A stretch of 64,000 nt of DNA from Microbacterium esteraromaticum (lineage in GTDB: Bacteria > Actinomycetota > Actinomycetes > Actinomycetales > Microbacteriaceae): contig NZ_CP118100.1 in assembly GCF_028747645.1 (NCBI RefSeq), positions 1,860,001-1,924,000 on the forward strand, written 5' to 3'. The notes below the pieces were generated by a model, which was not told the origin of the DNA, did no database searches, and saw only the letters and a program-made list of their open reading frames with translations. This document shows, piece by piece, positions 29,808 to 39,348 of this stretch. The position numbers and the translations under genes were made by a program. Each line of letters starts with the position of its first letter. Position 1 is the first letter of the stretch.

Positions 29808-32072
29808 CTACTCCCGGCCGTGGTTCTCTGCCCAGATCACGATGCGCCCGTCATCCTGCCCGAGCAGCACCAGGCCGTGCTGATCAGTGCGCAGCACGCG
29901 GTTGCCGGTCGCCTGAAGAATGCGCAGGGTGTCGTCCCGGGGGTGCCCGTAGTCGTTGTCCTCGCCGACACCGATCAACGCCACCCGCGCACCAACAGCG
30001 GCGTACAGCGCAGGTTCCTGATCGCCACTGCCGTGGTGCGAGACCTTCACCACCGGATAGCGTCCGATCCCATGGGCCAACAGCGCACGCTGCGGTGCCG
30101 CGGACAGATCGCCGAGCATCAGCATCCGCGGTACTCCCCCGCCACCGATCTCGATCACCGCGCTGGCGTCGTTGCCCGGCGGGTACGCCGCCGAGGCGCG
30201 TTCCGGCCACAGCACGCGCCACTCGGCGTCGCCAAGGCGGCCGTGCATCCCCGCGGCGGCGGGAACCAGCGTCGCGCCAGCGGATGCCAGCCGCTGCAGC
30301 GTCTGCTCATCCTGCGCCTCTGCGGGTGGGCCGTGCAGAACCGTGCCGACGCGGCCCTCGAGTGCCCCGGCGGCGCCGACGTGATCGAGATCGAAATGGG
30401 TGATCACGAGCAGGTCGATGCGCGTCGTGCCCGTCGCGGCGAGGCATTCCTGCAGCGCGCTCGGATCGGGTCCGGTGTCGACCAGCGCAGTGCGTCCCTG
30501 CGAGCGGATGAGCACCGCATCGCCCTGGCCCACATCGCACATCGCGATCGACCATGCCTGGGGTGTGCGCATCGCCGCGAGCGGCCCCGCCAGCAACGCC
30601 CTCCCTCCGGCGATCGCGAGCGCGACGATGACGACCACGGCGGCGCTGCGCCTGAGCAGCACCGAGCGCGGTCGCACGAGCACGAGGGTCGCTGCGATGC
30701 TGAGCACCGCGACGACCGCCGCTGAGAGCGGACCGGCGACGACCCCGACAGTCGCACCGGGAAGGCTGGCGCTGACCGTCGCGGTGGTCTGGATCCACGC
30801 CGCCGGCAGCCACGCGGCCGCCGCGAACAGGTCGGCCAGCAGGGGTGCCGGAGCGGCCAGACAGGCAAGCAGTCCGATCACGGTGGCGACGGGCGCGGCC
30901 GGCGCCGCGAGGAGATTCGCGGCGACGCCGACGATCGACTGCTGGTCGGAGAACAACGCGACGATCGGCCCGCAGACCACCTGCGCCGCCAGCGGTACCG
31001 ACAGCGCCAGCGCCAGCGGTTGGGGCATCCATTGGCCGAGGCCGCGCATCAGCGGACGAGAAAGCACCAGCAGCGCCCCGGTCGCCGCCGCCGACAGCGC
31101 GAAGCCGGGCGTGGCCGCCAGCCAGGGGTCGGCGACCAACAGTCCGCACACGGCCAGCGACAGCATCGCCAGGCCCGCGCTCGGTCGCCCGAGCAAGATG
31201 GTCAGCATCGCCAGCGCGGCCATCACCGAGGCGCGGATCACGCTGGGCTCAGGTGTCACGAGCACGACGAACGCCCCGAGAGCGAGCAGAGCGAGCCCCA
31301 CTCTCAGCGCCCGGCTTCCCCCGAGCAACGACACTGCCCAGAACACCGCGGCGACGACGATGGCACAGTTCGCCCCGCTGACCGCGGTCAAGTGGCTGAG
31401 TCCGGATGCCAGCATCGCCGCGTTCAGCTCGTTCGAGACCGCACGGGTGTCGCCAACGGCGAGTCCCGGGAGAAGCCCTGCACCGGGTTCGGGCAACCGG
31501 GTGGCGCGGACGATGAAGTCGGCGCGCGTCGTTGCCGCGATCGCGAAGATGCCCGTCGCGGGCCGGGCGATCTCTGCGCGCGTGCCGAAGATCACCAGCG
31601 CGGCGCGCTCTCCGGCATCCGTCGCCTTGGCCTGCCCGGTGACCCGCACCAGCGCACCCAGATCGGCACCGTCGATCGGTTCGACGCCCACGCGCACCGG
31701 CGCAGAAGTCTTCTCCGCCTGCTGTGGCGGACCGATCTCTACGGTCTGCGCGTCGAACCACAGCCGCCCATCGCTTCCGATGGTGGTCGATGAGGTCACC
31801 TCGACGAGCGCCTCGACCACGTGCCCGTCGTGCTCGGCGAGCATCTCCCGTTGCGGCTGGGCGCCCGCGACCGTCGTGGCCACGGCGGCCCCGCACAACA
31901 GGGCAAGAACGATGAGGCCCGCTCCGCTGCGGCGCCGCAGGGCCATCGCAGCAAGCGCCGCAAGGCCTGCTGCCGCGCCTGCGGTCGCCCATGCCGATCC
32001 GGGCATATACACCAGCGCGAGCGCCACACCCCACAGCACGAGCGCGAGCACCGAACTGCGCAGGTCGTTCAC
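29808..32072 (-). CDS. comEC: ComEC/Rec2-family DNA uptake channel
   Basis: A 754-residue polytopic membrane protein. The N-terminal region has several membrane spans and a soluble OB-like domain (GDxxRxxFxx-type region around residues 80-180). The competence domain follows with many hydrophobic spans. The C-terminal metallo-beta-lactamase domain is visible as MCDVGQGDAVLIRSQGR and VITHFDLDHVGAAGAL. It would form the channel passing single-stranded DNA during transformation. It overlaps comEA by 4 nt (GTGA). Whether the strain is competent cannot be told. Confidence 0.92.
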   Translation of the reverse strand: MNDLRSSVLALVLWGVALALVYMPGSAWATAGAAAGLAALAAMALRRRSGAGLIVLALLCGAAVATTVAGAQPQREMLAEHDGHVVEALVEVTSSTTIGSDGRLWFDAQTVEIGPPQQAEKTSAPVRVGVEPIDGADLGALVRVTGQAKATDAGERAALVIFGTRAEIARPATGIFAIAATTRADFIVRATRLPEPGAGLLPGLAVGDTRAVSNELNAAMLASGLSHLTAVSGANCAIVVAAVFWAVSLLGGSRALRVGLALLALGAFVVLVTPEPSVIRASVMAALAMLTILLGRPSAGLAMLSLAVCGLLVADPWLAATPGFALSAAATGALLVLSRPLMRGLGQWMPQPLALALSVPLAAQVVCGPIVALFSDQQSIVGVAANLLAAPAAPVATVIGLLACLAAPAPLLADLFAAAAWLPAAWIQTTATVSASLPGATVGVVAGPLSAAVVAVLSIAATLVLVRPRSVLLRRSAAVVVIVALAIAGGRALLAGPLAAMRTPQAWSIAMCDVGQGDAVLIRSQGRTALVDTGPDPSALQECLAATGTTRIDLLVITHFDLDHVGAAGALEGRVGTVLHGPPAEAQDEQTLQRLASAGATLVPAAAGMHGRLGDAEWRVLWPERASAAYPPGNDASAVIEIGGGGVPRMLMLGDLSAAPQRALLAHGIGRYPVVKVSHHGSGDQEPALYAAVGARVALIGVGEDNDYGHPRDDTLRILQATGNRVLRTDQHGLVLLGQDDGRIVIWAENHGRE

Positions 32073-32698
32073 ACGCGCACCTTGTCGCGCACACCGGCCA
32101 ACAGCTTCTCACCGATGCCAGGCACCGCCTGCAGGTCGTCGACCGAGCGGAACCGTCCGTTCTCTTCGCGCCAGTCGATGATGCGCTGGGCCAGGGCCGG
32201 GCCGATCCGCGGCAGCGTCTCCAGCGCCGCCTGATCGGCGGTGTTCAGGTCGATAAGCCCGTCTGTGCCGATCCCTCCGGATCCGGCCCCGGCCGGCGGG
32301 TCCGCACCGATCTCGGGAACGACGACCTGTTCACCATCACTGAGCGGGCGCGCGAGATTCACCGCCTGCAGGTCGGCGTTCTCACGCGTGCCACCCGCCG
32401 CCGCGAGCGCGTCGACCAGACGCGCATCAGCTTCCAGAATGTACAGGCCGGGGTTGACGACCTCGCCGAGAACATGCACGTACAGTTCCGCTCCCCCGAG
32501 CACGTCCGAGCCATCGGATGCCACGACCCCGGCATCATCGACGGGGATGCTGTCGATCGGCGCCGCCTGCCCGCGCAGGATGCCCCAGCCCACCGCCGCC
32601 GAGAGCACGACGAGACCCACCGTGACGGCGACGCCGACGCCCATCCGCAGGCGCGGCCGCGCCGCCGCTTCGGAGTCGGAGTCATCAGCGGAACGCAC
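32069..32698 (-). CDS. comEA: ComEA-family helix-hairpin-helix DNA receptor
   Basis: A 209-residue membrane-anchored protein. One transmembrane segment (MGVGVAVTVGLVVLSAAVGW) is near the N-terminus. An SLBB domain follows (YVHVLGEVVNPGLYILEADA; residues about 70-125). The C-terminal double HhH has LIDLNTADQAALETLPRIGP and LQAVPGIGEKLLAGV. It presents extracellular DNA to ComEC. GTG start; TAGCGT is 6 nt upstream. Confidence 0.93.
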   Translation of the reverse strand: MRSADDSDSEAAARPRLRMGVGVAVTVGLVVLSAAVGWGILRGQAAPIDSIPVDDAGVVASDGSDVLGGAELYVHVLGEVVNPGLYILEADARLVDALAAAGGTRENADLQAVNLARPLSDGEQVVVPEIGADPPAGAGSGGIGTDGLIDLNTADQAALETLPRIGPALAQRIIDWREENGRFRSVDDLQAVPGIGEKLLAGVRDKVRV

Positions 32699-32704
32699 TC
32701 CGTC

Positions 32705-32710
32705 ACGCTA
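32705..32710 (-). promoter_or_regulatory. Predicted -10 box of comEA-comEC
   Basis: TAGCGT on the minus strand, 6 nt before GTG 32698. Confidence 0.45.
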
Positions 32711-32838
32711 TGCGCGCACGGCGGGTACTGATCGCCGGCCGGCCGGAAGCTGTGCACAACCCGCGCATGAGACGCGGCTGTGCATGGCGTCAGCGAGTCG
32801 GTAGTGTCCTGAACCCGCAGAGCCGCTTCGAGGAACGC

Positions 32839-33486
32839 CTACGGCCGAACCGAGCCCCGCGGCGACAGCCTCCGGAAGACGTACGCGTAAGCGGACCGCG
32901 TGTACGCGATTCCGCGTCCGCTGTCGCGGATCCGTTCGACGTTCGCGGCATCGCCGACCTTCGGCACAAGGTAAGTGTGCAGGTCCTGGGTATCGAGACG
33001 GTAGCGACCAGCACGATGGTGCACCGCCGCAATCAACTGCAGGTCGGGATCGAGCGCGGCGATACTGGCGTCGCCATGACTGGTGTTGGCCAGCAGCAGA
33101 CCGTCCGGCTTCACGTACCGACGACAGCTGTCCCAGACGGGTCCGGCGTAGAGCGAGATGAGCAGATCGAATCGGCCGTCCGCCAGCGACAGCGGTTTCG
33201 TGTAATCAGAGCCGATGAACTCGACCACGTTCCCCATGCCCGAGGCCGCCTCGGCGAGGTCAGCCTGGACGCGATCCGCATCGCGGAAGTAGCCGGCGGC
33301 ACGTTTGTCTGTGTCGACATACGTGACCGACCGGATCGCTGAGGATGGTGAGAGGTCGACGTAGCTGCCGGGATACAGTGCGTCCGCTACGCCCCACACC
33401 GAAGCGATCTCGGCGAACAGCGGTGACCTGTCGCCGATCGATTCACGGTACGCCTTCCATGGCGACGGTGCGTCCGCGTTTCTCAT
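32839..33486 (-). CDS. Predicted Rossmann-fold, methyltransferase-like protein
   Basis: A 215-residue protein that I do not recognise as a named family. The pattern SYVDLSPSSAIRSVTYVDTDKRA looks like the first two strands of an AdoMet-binding fold (acidic residue at a strand end). RFDLLISLYAGPVWDSCRRYVKPDGLLLANTSHGD resembles motifs IV-VI of class I methyltransferases. The classic GxGxG loop is missing, so it may be degenerate or bind something else. It is not co-transcribed with an obvious partner; a 44-bp palindrome lies 13 nt upstream. The start could also be GTG 33498. Confidence 0.6.
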   Translation of the reverse strand: MRNADAPSPWKAYRESIGDRSPLFAEIASVWGVADALYPGSYVDLSPSSAIRSVTYVDTDKRAAGYFRDADRVQADLAEAASGMGNVVEFIGSDYTKPLSLADGRFDLLISLYAGPVWDSCRRYVKPDGLLLANTSHGDASIAALDPDLQLIAAVHHRAGRYRLDTQDLHTYLVPKVGDAANVERIRDSGRGIAYTRSAYAYVFRRLSPRGSVRP

Positions 33487-33499
33487 GCCGTCTGCCACA

Positions 33500-33543
33500 C
33501 CGCTGCTCGTCCACGAGACGTGGATCTCGTGGACGAGCAGCGG
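33500..33543. repeat. Perfect 19-bp inverted repeat with nested palindromes
   Basis: Arms of 19 bp (33500-33518 and 33525-33543) surround CGTGGA without a mismatch. Each arm itself contains a palindrome, CTCGTCCACGAG or its complement. It sits after the leuS stop (33564) and before the methyltransferase-like gene. It may be the leuS terminator, although no T-run follows, or a double operator. Confidence 0.75.
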
Positions 33544-33563
33544 CAGTACAGCATCTGTGTGTG

Positions 33564-36134
33564 TCAGCCCTTGACGGCGAAGTTCACGATCTTCGGCGCG
33601 CGGACGATGACGCGGACGATCTGCTTGCCCTCGAGTGCACGCTGCACCCGCTCATCGGCGCGGGCGAGTGCCTCCAGCTCGGTCTCCGAGATCTTCGCCG
33701 GAACATCGAGCGTGGCGCGTACCTTTCCGCCCACCTGAACAGCGCAGGTGATGGTGTCCTCGACCATGAGCGACGGGTCTGCCTGCGGCCACGTCACGAG
33801 GCCGACCGACGGCTGGTGACCGAGGATCTCCCACATCTCCTCCGCGGTGTGCGGGGCGATGAGATCGAGCATCACGGCGACCGTCTCGGCAGCCTCGCGC
33901 ACGGCCGGGTCGGCGGCGCCCGCTCCGGTGTCGATGGTCTTGCGGATCGCGTTGACGAGCTCCATCAGCCTCGCGACGAGCACGTTGAACTTGGTCTGCT
34001 CGACCAGTCCTGGGGCCTCGGCGAGCAGGTGGTGAGTCACGCGACGCAGCGCGGCGTCACCGCCGTCGAACGAGGTGCCGGGAGCCGTCGCGACGTCGGT
34101 GGCGACGCGCATGGCACGGGACAGGAACTTCTGAGCGCCGGTCATCGAGACGTCGGCCCAGTCCTTGTCGTCCTCCACCGGACCGGCGAAGGCCAGGCCC
34201 ACCCGCAGCGCGTCGGCGCCGAAGGCTTCGAGCTCTTCCTGGAACAGCACCAGGTTGCCCTTGGACTTCGACATCTTCGCGCCATCGAGGATCACCATGC
34301 CCTGGTTGATCAGGCTCGAGAACGGCTCGGTGAACTCGACCAGGCCCATGTCGTACAGCACCTTGGTGATGAAGCGTGCGTACAGCAGGTGCAGAATGGC
34401 GTGCTCGACGCCGCCGATGTACGAATCGATCGGCGCCCAACGGCGCGCCTGCGCCGGGTCGAAGGCCACCTGGTCACTGTTCGGCGACAGGAAGCGCAGG
34501 TAGTACCAGGAGCTGTCCACGAAGGTGTCCATCGTGTCGGGGTCACGCAGCACGGGCTCGCCCGTGCTCGGGTCGACCGTGCGCACCCACGCCTCAGCGG
34601 CGCCCAGCGGCGAGCTGCCCTTGGGTGACAGGTCGAGTCCTTCGACGCTCGGCAGGCGCACCGGCAGCGCCGACTCGTCGACCGGCACGACGTCGCCGTC
34701 CTCGGTGTGCAGCATCGGGATCGGCGTGCCCCAGAACCGCTGGCGCGAGATCAGCCAGTCGCGCAGACGATAGTTCTTGGCTGCGCGGCCCAGACCGTCC
34801 TTCTCGAGGCGCTCGATCTGACGCGCGACCGCCGTGCGCTTGGAGAGGCCGTCCAGCTCACCCGAGTTGATCATCCGGCCCTCGCCGGTCAACGCGATAC
34901 CCGTGTGCGACGGATGCTGCTCATCGAGGGTCGCCACAGCGACGCCGTCGTCATCGGTCTCGATCACCGGGATCGTGCCGGTGACGGGCGCGGTGGTGTC
35001 GACGACGACCTTGACCGGCAGGTCGAAGGCGCGCGCGAAGTCGAGGTCGCGCTGGTCGTGCGCCGGCACCGCCATGACAGCGCCATGACCGTAGTCGGCC
35101 AGCACATAGTCGGCCGCCCAGATGGGCATCCGCTCGCCGTTGACGGGATTGACCGCGAAACGCTCCAGGAACACACCGGTCTTGGGGCGGTCAGTCGACT
35201 GACGGTCGATCTCACTGGTCTTCTGCACCTGAGCGAGGTACTCGGTGAAACGCTGCTGCACCTCGGCCGGGGCATCCGCCGCCAGCTCGGAGGCGAGATC
35301 GGAGTCGGGAGCGACGACGAAGAACGTCGCCCCGTGCAGCGTGTCGGGCCGCGTCGTGAACACGGTGACGGGCTCGTCACGCCCCTCGATGCGGAAGTCG
35401 ACGTCGGCACCGACCGAGCGGCCGATCCAGTTGCGCTGCATCTGCAGCACCTTGTGCGGCCAACGGCCCTCGAGCTGGTTGAGGTCGTCGAGCAGTCGGT
35501 CGGCGTAGTCGGTGATGCGGAAGTACCACTGCGTGAGCTTCTTCTTGACGACCTCGGCGCCACAGCGCTCGCAACGGCCGTCGACCACCTGCTCGTTCGC
35601 CAGCACGGTCTGGTCATTGGGGCACCAGTTGACCGGGCTCTTCTTGCGGTACGCGAGCCCGCGCTCGTACATCTTCAGGAACAGCCACTGGTTCCAGCGG
35701 TAGTACTCCGGGTCGGAGGTGTGCAGCACGCGCGACCAGTCGAAGGACACACCGTACGACTGGAACGCCGCCTTCTGCTGCGCGATGTTCTGGTAGGTCC
35801 ACTCACGCGGGTCGGCGCCGCGACGGATCGCGGCGTTCTCGGCGGGCAGACCAAACGAGTCCCATCCGATCGGGTTGAGCACGTTGTGCCCGCGGTGACG
35901 CCAGAACCGTGCGACGACGTCGCTGTAGAGGTAGTTCTCGGCGTGCCCCATGTGCAGATCGCCCGAGGGGTACGGGAACATCGCCAGCACGTACTTGCGC
36001 GGACGGTCGTCATCGTCGCCGCCGGCAAGGAACGTCTCGTTCTCGGCCCAGTACTGCTGCCACTTGCGCTGGATGTCGTGCGCGGACATCCCCTCGGTGG
36101 GCTCGGCGGGTGATTCGGACGAGTGCTCGGACAA
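33564..36134 (-). CDS. leuS: Leucyl-tRNA synthetase
   Basis: An 856-residue class I synthetase. The HIGH motif is [12 protein letters not shown] and the KMSKS motif is [10 protein letters not shown]. The editing (CP1) domain includes [15 protein letters not shown]. The C-terminal domain ends in [20 protein letters not shown] 36134 is taken as start because the residues [17 protein letters not shown] precede the conserved [10 protein letters not shown] as in relatives; ATG 36089 with GAGGGG adjacent is an alternative. It is transcribed alone, after pabB. Confidence 0.95.
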   Translation of the reverse strand: MSEHSSESPAEPTEGMSAHDIQRKWQQYWAENETFLAGGDDDDRPRKYVLAMFPYPSGDLHMGHAENYLYSDVVARFWRHRGHNVLNPIGWDSFGLPAENAAIRRGADPREWTYQNIAQQKAAFQSYGVSFDWSRVLHTSDPEYYRWNQWLFLKMYERGLAYRKKSPVNWCPNDQTVLANEQVVDGRCERCGAEVVKKKLTQWYFRITDYADRLLDDLNQLEGRWPHKVLQMQRNWIGRSVGADVDFRIEGRDEPVTVFTTRPDTLHGATFFVVAPDSDLASELAADAPAEVQQRFTEYLAQVQKTSEIDRQSTDRPKTGVFLERFAVNPVNGERMPIWAADYVLADYGHGAVMAVPAHDQRDLDFARAFDLPVKVVVDTTAPVTGTIPVIETDDDGVAVATLDEQHPSHTGIALTGEGRMINSGELDGLSKRTAVARQIERLEKDGLGRAAKNYRLRDWLISRQRFWGTPIPMLHTEDGDVVPVDESALPVRLPSVEGLDLSPKGSSPLGAAEAWVRTVDPSTGEPVLRDPDTMDTFVDSSWYYLRFLSPNSDQVAFDPAQARRWAPIDSYIGGVEHAILHLLYARFITKVLYDMGLVEFTEPFSSLINQGMVILDGAKMSKSKGNLVLFQEELEAFGADALRVGLAFAGPVEDDKDWADVSMTGAQKFLSRAMRVATDVATAPGTSFDGGDAALRRVTHHLLAEAPGLVEQTKFNVLVARLMELVNAIRKTIDTGAGAADPAVREAAETVAVMLDLIAPHTAEEMWEILGHQPSVGLVTWPQADPSLMVEDTITCAVQVGGKVRATLDVPAKISETELEALARADERVQRALEGKQIVRVIVRAPKIVNFAVKG

Positions 36135-36220
36135 GGAACGACCAATCTGACGATGCGGAACGACCCGGAAATCGGGCGCTTCCAGGGTATCGCGAGTTGC
36201 CGTCCCGCCGAGACCGGCGG

Positions 36221-37570
36221 TCAGGGCAGCAGGCTCGCCCACTCGTCCGGAAGCCGCACCCCCAGCGCCGCCAGCGGGGCGCGCGCCTTGGTCGCCACCT
36301 CGGCCGTCTCGGCGTCGGGCCGGGAGAGCCAGGTGATGCCGCCGCCGGCCCCGACCACGGCGCCGTCGGGGCCGATCACGATCGAGCGGATCACCATCGC
36401 CAGATCCACCCTCCCGTCCAGACCGACGTGTCCGAAGCACCCGGCGTACACGCCACGGGGTCCCTGTTCGAGCTCGTGCAGGATCGTCATCGCCGACAGC
36501 TTGGGGGCGCCGGTCATGCTGCCGGCGGGATACGCCGCCCCGCACAGCTCGCCGAAGGTCACCCCGGCGCGTAGCCGAGCACTGACGGTGCTGACCAGCT
36601 GGTGCACGGCCGGATAGCTCTCCACCTGCCACAGCCGGTCCACGCGCACACTGCCGGGATCCCCCACATGCGAGAGGTCATTGCGCATGAGGTCGACGAT
36701 CATCACGTTCTCGGCACGTTCCTTGACGTCGGTGCGCAGCTCTTCGGCGAGCTGAGCGTCAAGTTGGAGCGTCGCACCGCGAGGCCGGGTGCCCTTGATC
36801 GGACTCGTGGAGATCTCGCCGCGCTCGACCGCGAGGAACTGCTCGGGGCTGGCGCTGAGCAGGTAGCGCTCCCCCACCCGCAGGTACCCGCCGTGGTGCG
36901 CCGGAGTGGCCGTGCGCAGGCGGCGGTACACCGTGAACGGGTCATCGGGCCGCGGCGAGGTGAACCGCGTGGTCAGGCAGAGCTGATAGGCGTCGCCGCG
37001 CTCGATCGCCGCCCGGCACCGCTCGATCGCGGCGGCATAGTCGGCGACGTGGTGGCGCGCATGGGCGGTGATGCCTGCCGCAGCGGGCAGGTCGGGCAAC
37101 GGAGGTGCCGTCTCGAGCGCGTCAGCCACGGTGCTGCGCCACGCGCCGACAGCATCCGCCGCGGCGAGCGCGAAGATCCCACCCGTCGCGTGGTCGACGG
37201 CGACGGCGTGCGTCACAGCGATCCATGCGGGGGCATCGTCGGATGCTGCCGTTGGCGCCCCGCAGGCGGCGGCGCCCGTCTCATAGGGAAGCCACCCCAC
37301 CCATCCGCCATGGAACGGAACCACCGGCTCACGAATGTCCGCGTCGCTGTTCTGTCCGCCGAGCGGCACAGCATTCACGACGTCGGGGTCGTCCTCGATC
37401 ACGCCGGCGCCCAGAATGCTCCACCCGTCGCCTGCGTCGGCCCCGGCGTCCAGCCAGAACGCCGCCCGTTCGGTGCCGAACAGCCCGTGGAACAGCGCTT
37501 CGACGTCAAGGGGTGAGGTCTGCGGCTCATCGGCGAGCGGCAGGACGGTCAGCGGGGTGGGTACAGGCAC
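36221..37570 (-). CDS. pabB: Aminodeoxychorismate synthase component I-like protein
   Basis: A 449-residue chorismate-utilising enzyme. The diagnostic segment reads [10 protein letters not shown] with Lys, as in PabB, rather than the PIAGT of anthranilate synthase. Other conserved parts are [16 protein letters not shown] and [17 protein letters not shown]. It makes aminodeoxychorismate for folate when paired with a glutaminase subunit, which is not in the window. GTG 37570 is chosen because TACGCT is 6 nt upstream with no ribosome site; GTG 37576 is an alternative. Confidence 0.88.
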   Translation of the reverse strand: MPVPTPLTVLPLADEPQTSPLDVEALFHGLFGTERAAFWLDAGADAGDGWSILGAGVIEDDPDVVNAVPLGGQNSDADIREPVVPFHGGWVGWLPYETGAAACGAPTAASDDAPAWIAVTHAVAVDHATGGIFALAAADAVGAWRSTVADALETAPPLPDLPAAAGITAHARHHVADYAAAIERCRAAIERGDAYQLCLTTRFTSPRPDDPFTVYRRLRTATPAHHGGYLRVGERYLLSASPEQFLAVERGEISTSPIKGTRPRGATLQLDAQLAEELRTDVKERAENVMIVDLMRNDLSHVGDPGSVRVDRLWQVESYPAVHQLVSTVSARLRAGVTFGELCGAAYPAGSMTGAPKLSAMTILHELEQGPRGVYAGCFGHVGLDGRVDLAMVIRSIVIGPDGAVVGAGGGITWLSRPDAETAEVATKARAPLAALGVRLPDEWASLLP

Positions 37571-37576
37571 GTTCAC

Positions 37577-37606
37577 AGCGTAGAGCCCGGGTGCACGTTC
37601 TACGCT
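37577..37606. promoter_or_regulatory. Mirror-image divergent -10 boxes of pabB and dedA
   Basis: AGCGTAGA, 14 nt, TCTACGCT forms a perfect 8-bp inverted repeat. Each arm contains TACGCT read outward (37582-37577 minus; 37601-37606 plus), 6 nt before GTG 37570 and GTG 37613 respectively. Confidence 0.55.
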
Positions 37607-37612
37607 CGTGGT

Positions 37613-38296
37613 GTGGACGACTTCGTGCAATGGGCCATCGAGATGGTGCAGTCGGTGGATCCGGTGCTGCGCACGGTGCTGGCCGGGATCGCGGTCATGC
37701 TCGAGACGAGCGTGCTGATCGGGCTGATCGTTCCCGGCGACACGGTCGTGCTGGTGGCGTCGATTGGCGTCGCCTCGTGGACCGAGGGCATCATCCTAGG
37801 GATCACGGTGATCGTCGGCGCGCTCATCGGGGAGTCGATCGGGTTCTGGCTGGGCCACTGGGTGGGTCCGCACATCCGCACATCCTGGTTGGGGCGACGC
37901 ATCGGCGAGGACCACTGGATGCGGGCGGAGCGCTACGTGCTGCGCCGTGGCGGCGTGGCCATCTTCCTCTCCCGGTTCTTGCCAGTACTGCACTCGCTCG
38001 TGCCCCTCACGGTGGGCATGAGCGACTACGCGTACCGGCGCTTCATCGCGTGGACTCTTCCCGCGTGCGTGCTGTGGACCGCAATCTACGTCGGTGTCGC
38101 CGCGACGGCCGCAGGCAACTACGACGAGCTGTCCGCGCGCGTGCACAACGCCGGCTATATCTTCGTCGCGATCATCGTGGCCCTTCTGCTGGCCGTCGTG
38201 ATCGGCAAGAAAGTGCTGCACCGCATCGAGGCACGGCACATGGCACACGACGCCGACGCCGAGTCCGCCGAGGAGCGACCGCACACCGAACCATGA
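37613..38296 (+). CDS. DedA-family membrane protein
   Basis: A 227-residue protein with about five membrane segments. The family signature includes LIGLIVPGDTVVLVASIGVA, GALIGESIGFWLGHWVG and FLSRFLPVLHSLVPLTVGM. DedA/SNARE-associated proteins are half-ion-coupled transporters or lipid scramblase/flippase-like proteins; recent work links them to recycling of undecaprenyl phosphate or other lipids. The C-terminal tail is charged. Predicted leaderless GTG start. It may be co-transcribed with the two genes downstream, which follow at short spacing. Confidence 0.9.
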   Translation: MDDFVQWAIEMVQSVDPVLRTVLAGIAVMLETSVLIGLIVPGDTVVLVASIGVASWTEGIILGITVIVGALIGESIGFWLGHWVGPHIRTSWLGRRIGEDHWMRAERYVLRRGGVAIFLSRFLPVLHSLVPLTVGMSDYAYRRFIAWTLPACVLWTAIYVGVAATAAGNYDELSARVHNAGYIFVAIIVALLLAVVIGKKVLHRIEARHMAHDADAESAEERPHTEP

Positions 38297-38309
38297 AAGA
38301 CTGGACCTG

Positions 38310-39341
38310 ATGTCTCCCGCTGCCGCGGCCAAAATCCACTGGTTCGCACGCCTCGAACACCGATTCCACGTCTGGCGCGAACGCCGTGCCCGCAGGCGGG
38401 GGCGTTCGGTGACCGTCGTACCTTTCCCCGGCTACGGCGGATCGGGCTGGGTGCGCGTGGTCGGCCGCGTGCTGATCGTGCCGCCATCGCCGGCCAGCCG
38501 GCGCCCGGAGCGCGTCGGGGTACGCGGCTGGCGTTCCTTCGCCAGCATCCCGATCAGCTTTGCGTCGGTGCGCGTGCAGATCGGCGGACGCAGCCATGAC
38601 GTCGTCGCCGATCGCGGCGGAGTGATCGACACGGTGCTCGAAGCCGACCTCGAGCCCGGATGGCAGACGTTCACCATCTCGGTCGAGGGACAGCAGCCGA
38701 TCGAGGCGACGGCGTACATCGTCGCCGACGACACCCGTTTCGGCGTCGTGTGCGATGTGGACGACACGGTGATGGTCACCGCCCTGCCGCGGCCGTTCAT
38801 CGCCGCCTGGAACTCGTTCGTCGTCAACGAGCATGCACGCACACCCGTTCCCGGCATGGCCGTTCTGCTCGATCAGCTGCGCCGCGACCACCCGGGTGCG
38901 CCGGTGATCTACCTCTCGACGGGCGCCTGGAACGTCGCTCCGACGCTGCGGCGATTCCTGAGCCGCCATCTGTTCCCGGCGGGGGCGATGCTGCTCACCG
39001 ACTGGGGCCCCACCCACGACCGCTGGTTCCGCAGCGGTCGCGAGCACAAGACCACCAACCTGCGACGCCTCGCCGAGCAGTTCCCGGACATGCAGTGGCT
39101 GCTGATCGGCGATGACGGTCAGCACGACGAGAGCATCTACGCGCAGTTCCAGCAGGAGCATCCGTCGTCGGTCGCCGGCGTCGCGATCCGCCGGCTCCTG
39201 CCCGCCGAGGCCGTCCTCGCGGGCGGCCGCACCCCCGGAGTGCCCCACCAACCCGGCCAGACGCCGTGGGTGAGCGCCCAGGACGGCGCCGGACTGCGCA
39301 AGAAGCTCAGCGAGGTCGGCATCATCGACTCCCCGAGCTGA
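38310..39341 (+). CDS. App1/DUF2183-family phosphatase domain protein
   Basis: A 343-residue protein. The family's HAD-like active site is DxDDT, seen in VCDVDDTVMVT, with later residues in IYLSTGAWNV and LIGDDGQHDESIY. The yeast member App1 is a phosphatidate phosphatase. The N-terminal 150 residues form the usual beta-rich region. Being next to a DedA lipid-handling protein suggests membrane-lipid metabolism, which is inference. It starts 13 nt after the dedA stop. Confidence 0.85.
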   Translation: MSPAAAAKIHWFARLEHRFHVWRERRARRRGRSVTVVPFPGYGGSGWVRVVGRVLIVPPSPASRRPERVGVRGWRSFASIPISFASVRVQIGGRSHDVVADRGGVIDTVLEADLEPGWQTFTISVEGQQPIEATAYIVADDTRFGVVCDVDDTVMVTALPRPFIAAWNSFVVNEHARTPVPGMAVLLDQLRRDHPGAPVIYLSTGAWNVAPTLRRFLSRHLFPAGAMLLTDWGPTHDRWFRSGREHKTTNLRRLAEQFPDMQWLLIGDDGQHDESIYAQFQQEHPSSVAGVAIRRLLPAEAVLAGGRTPGVPHQPGQTPWVSAQDGAGLRKKLSEVGIIDSPS

Positions 39342-39348
39342 GTCGGCC

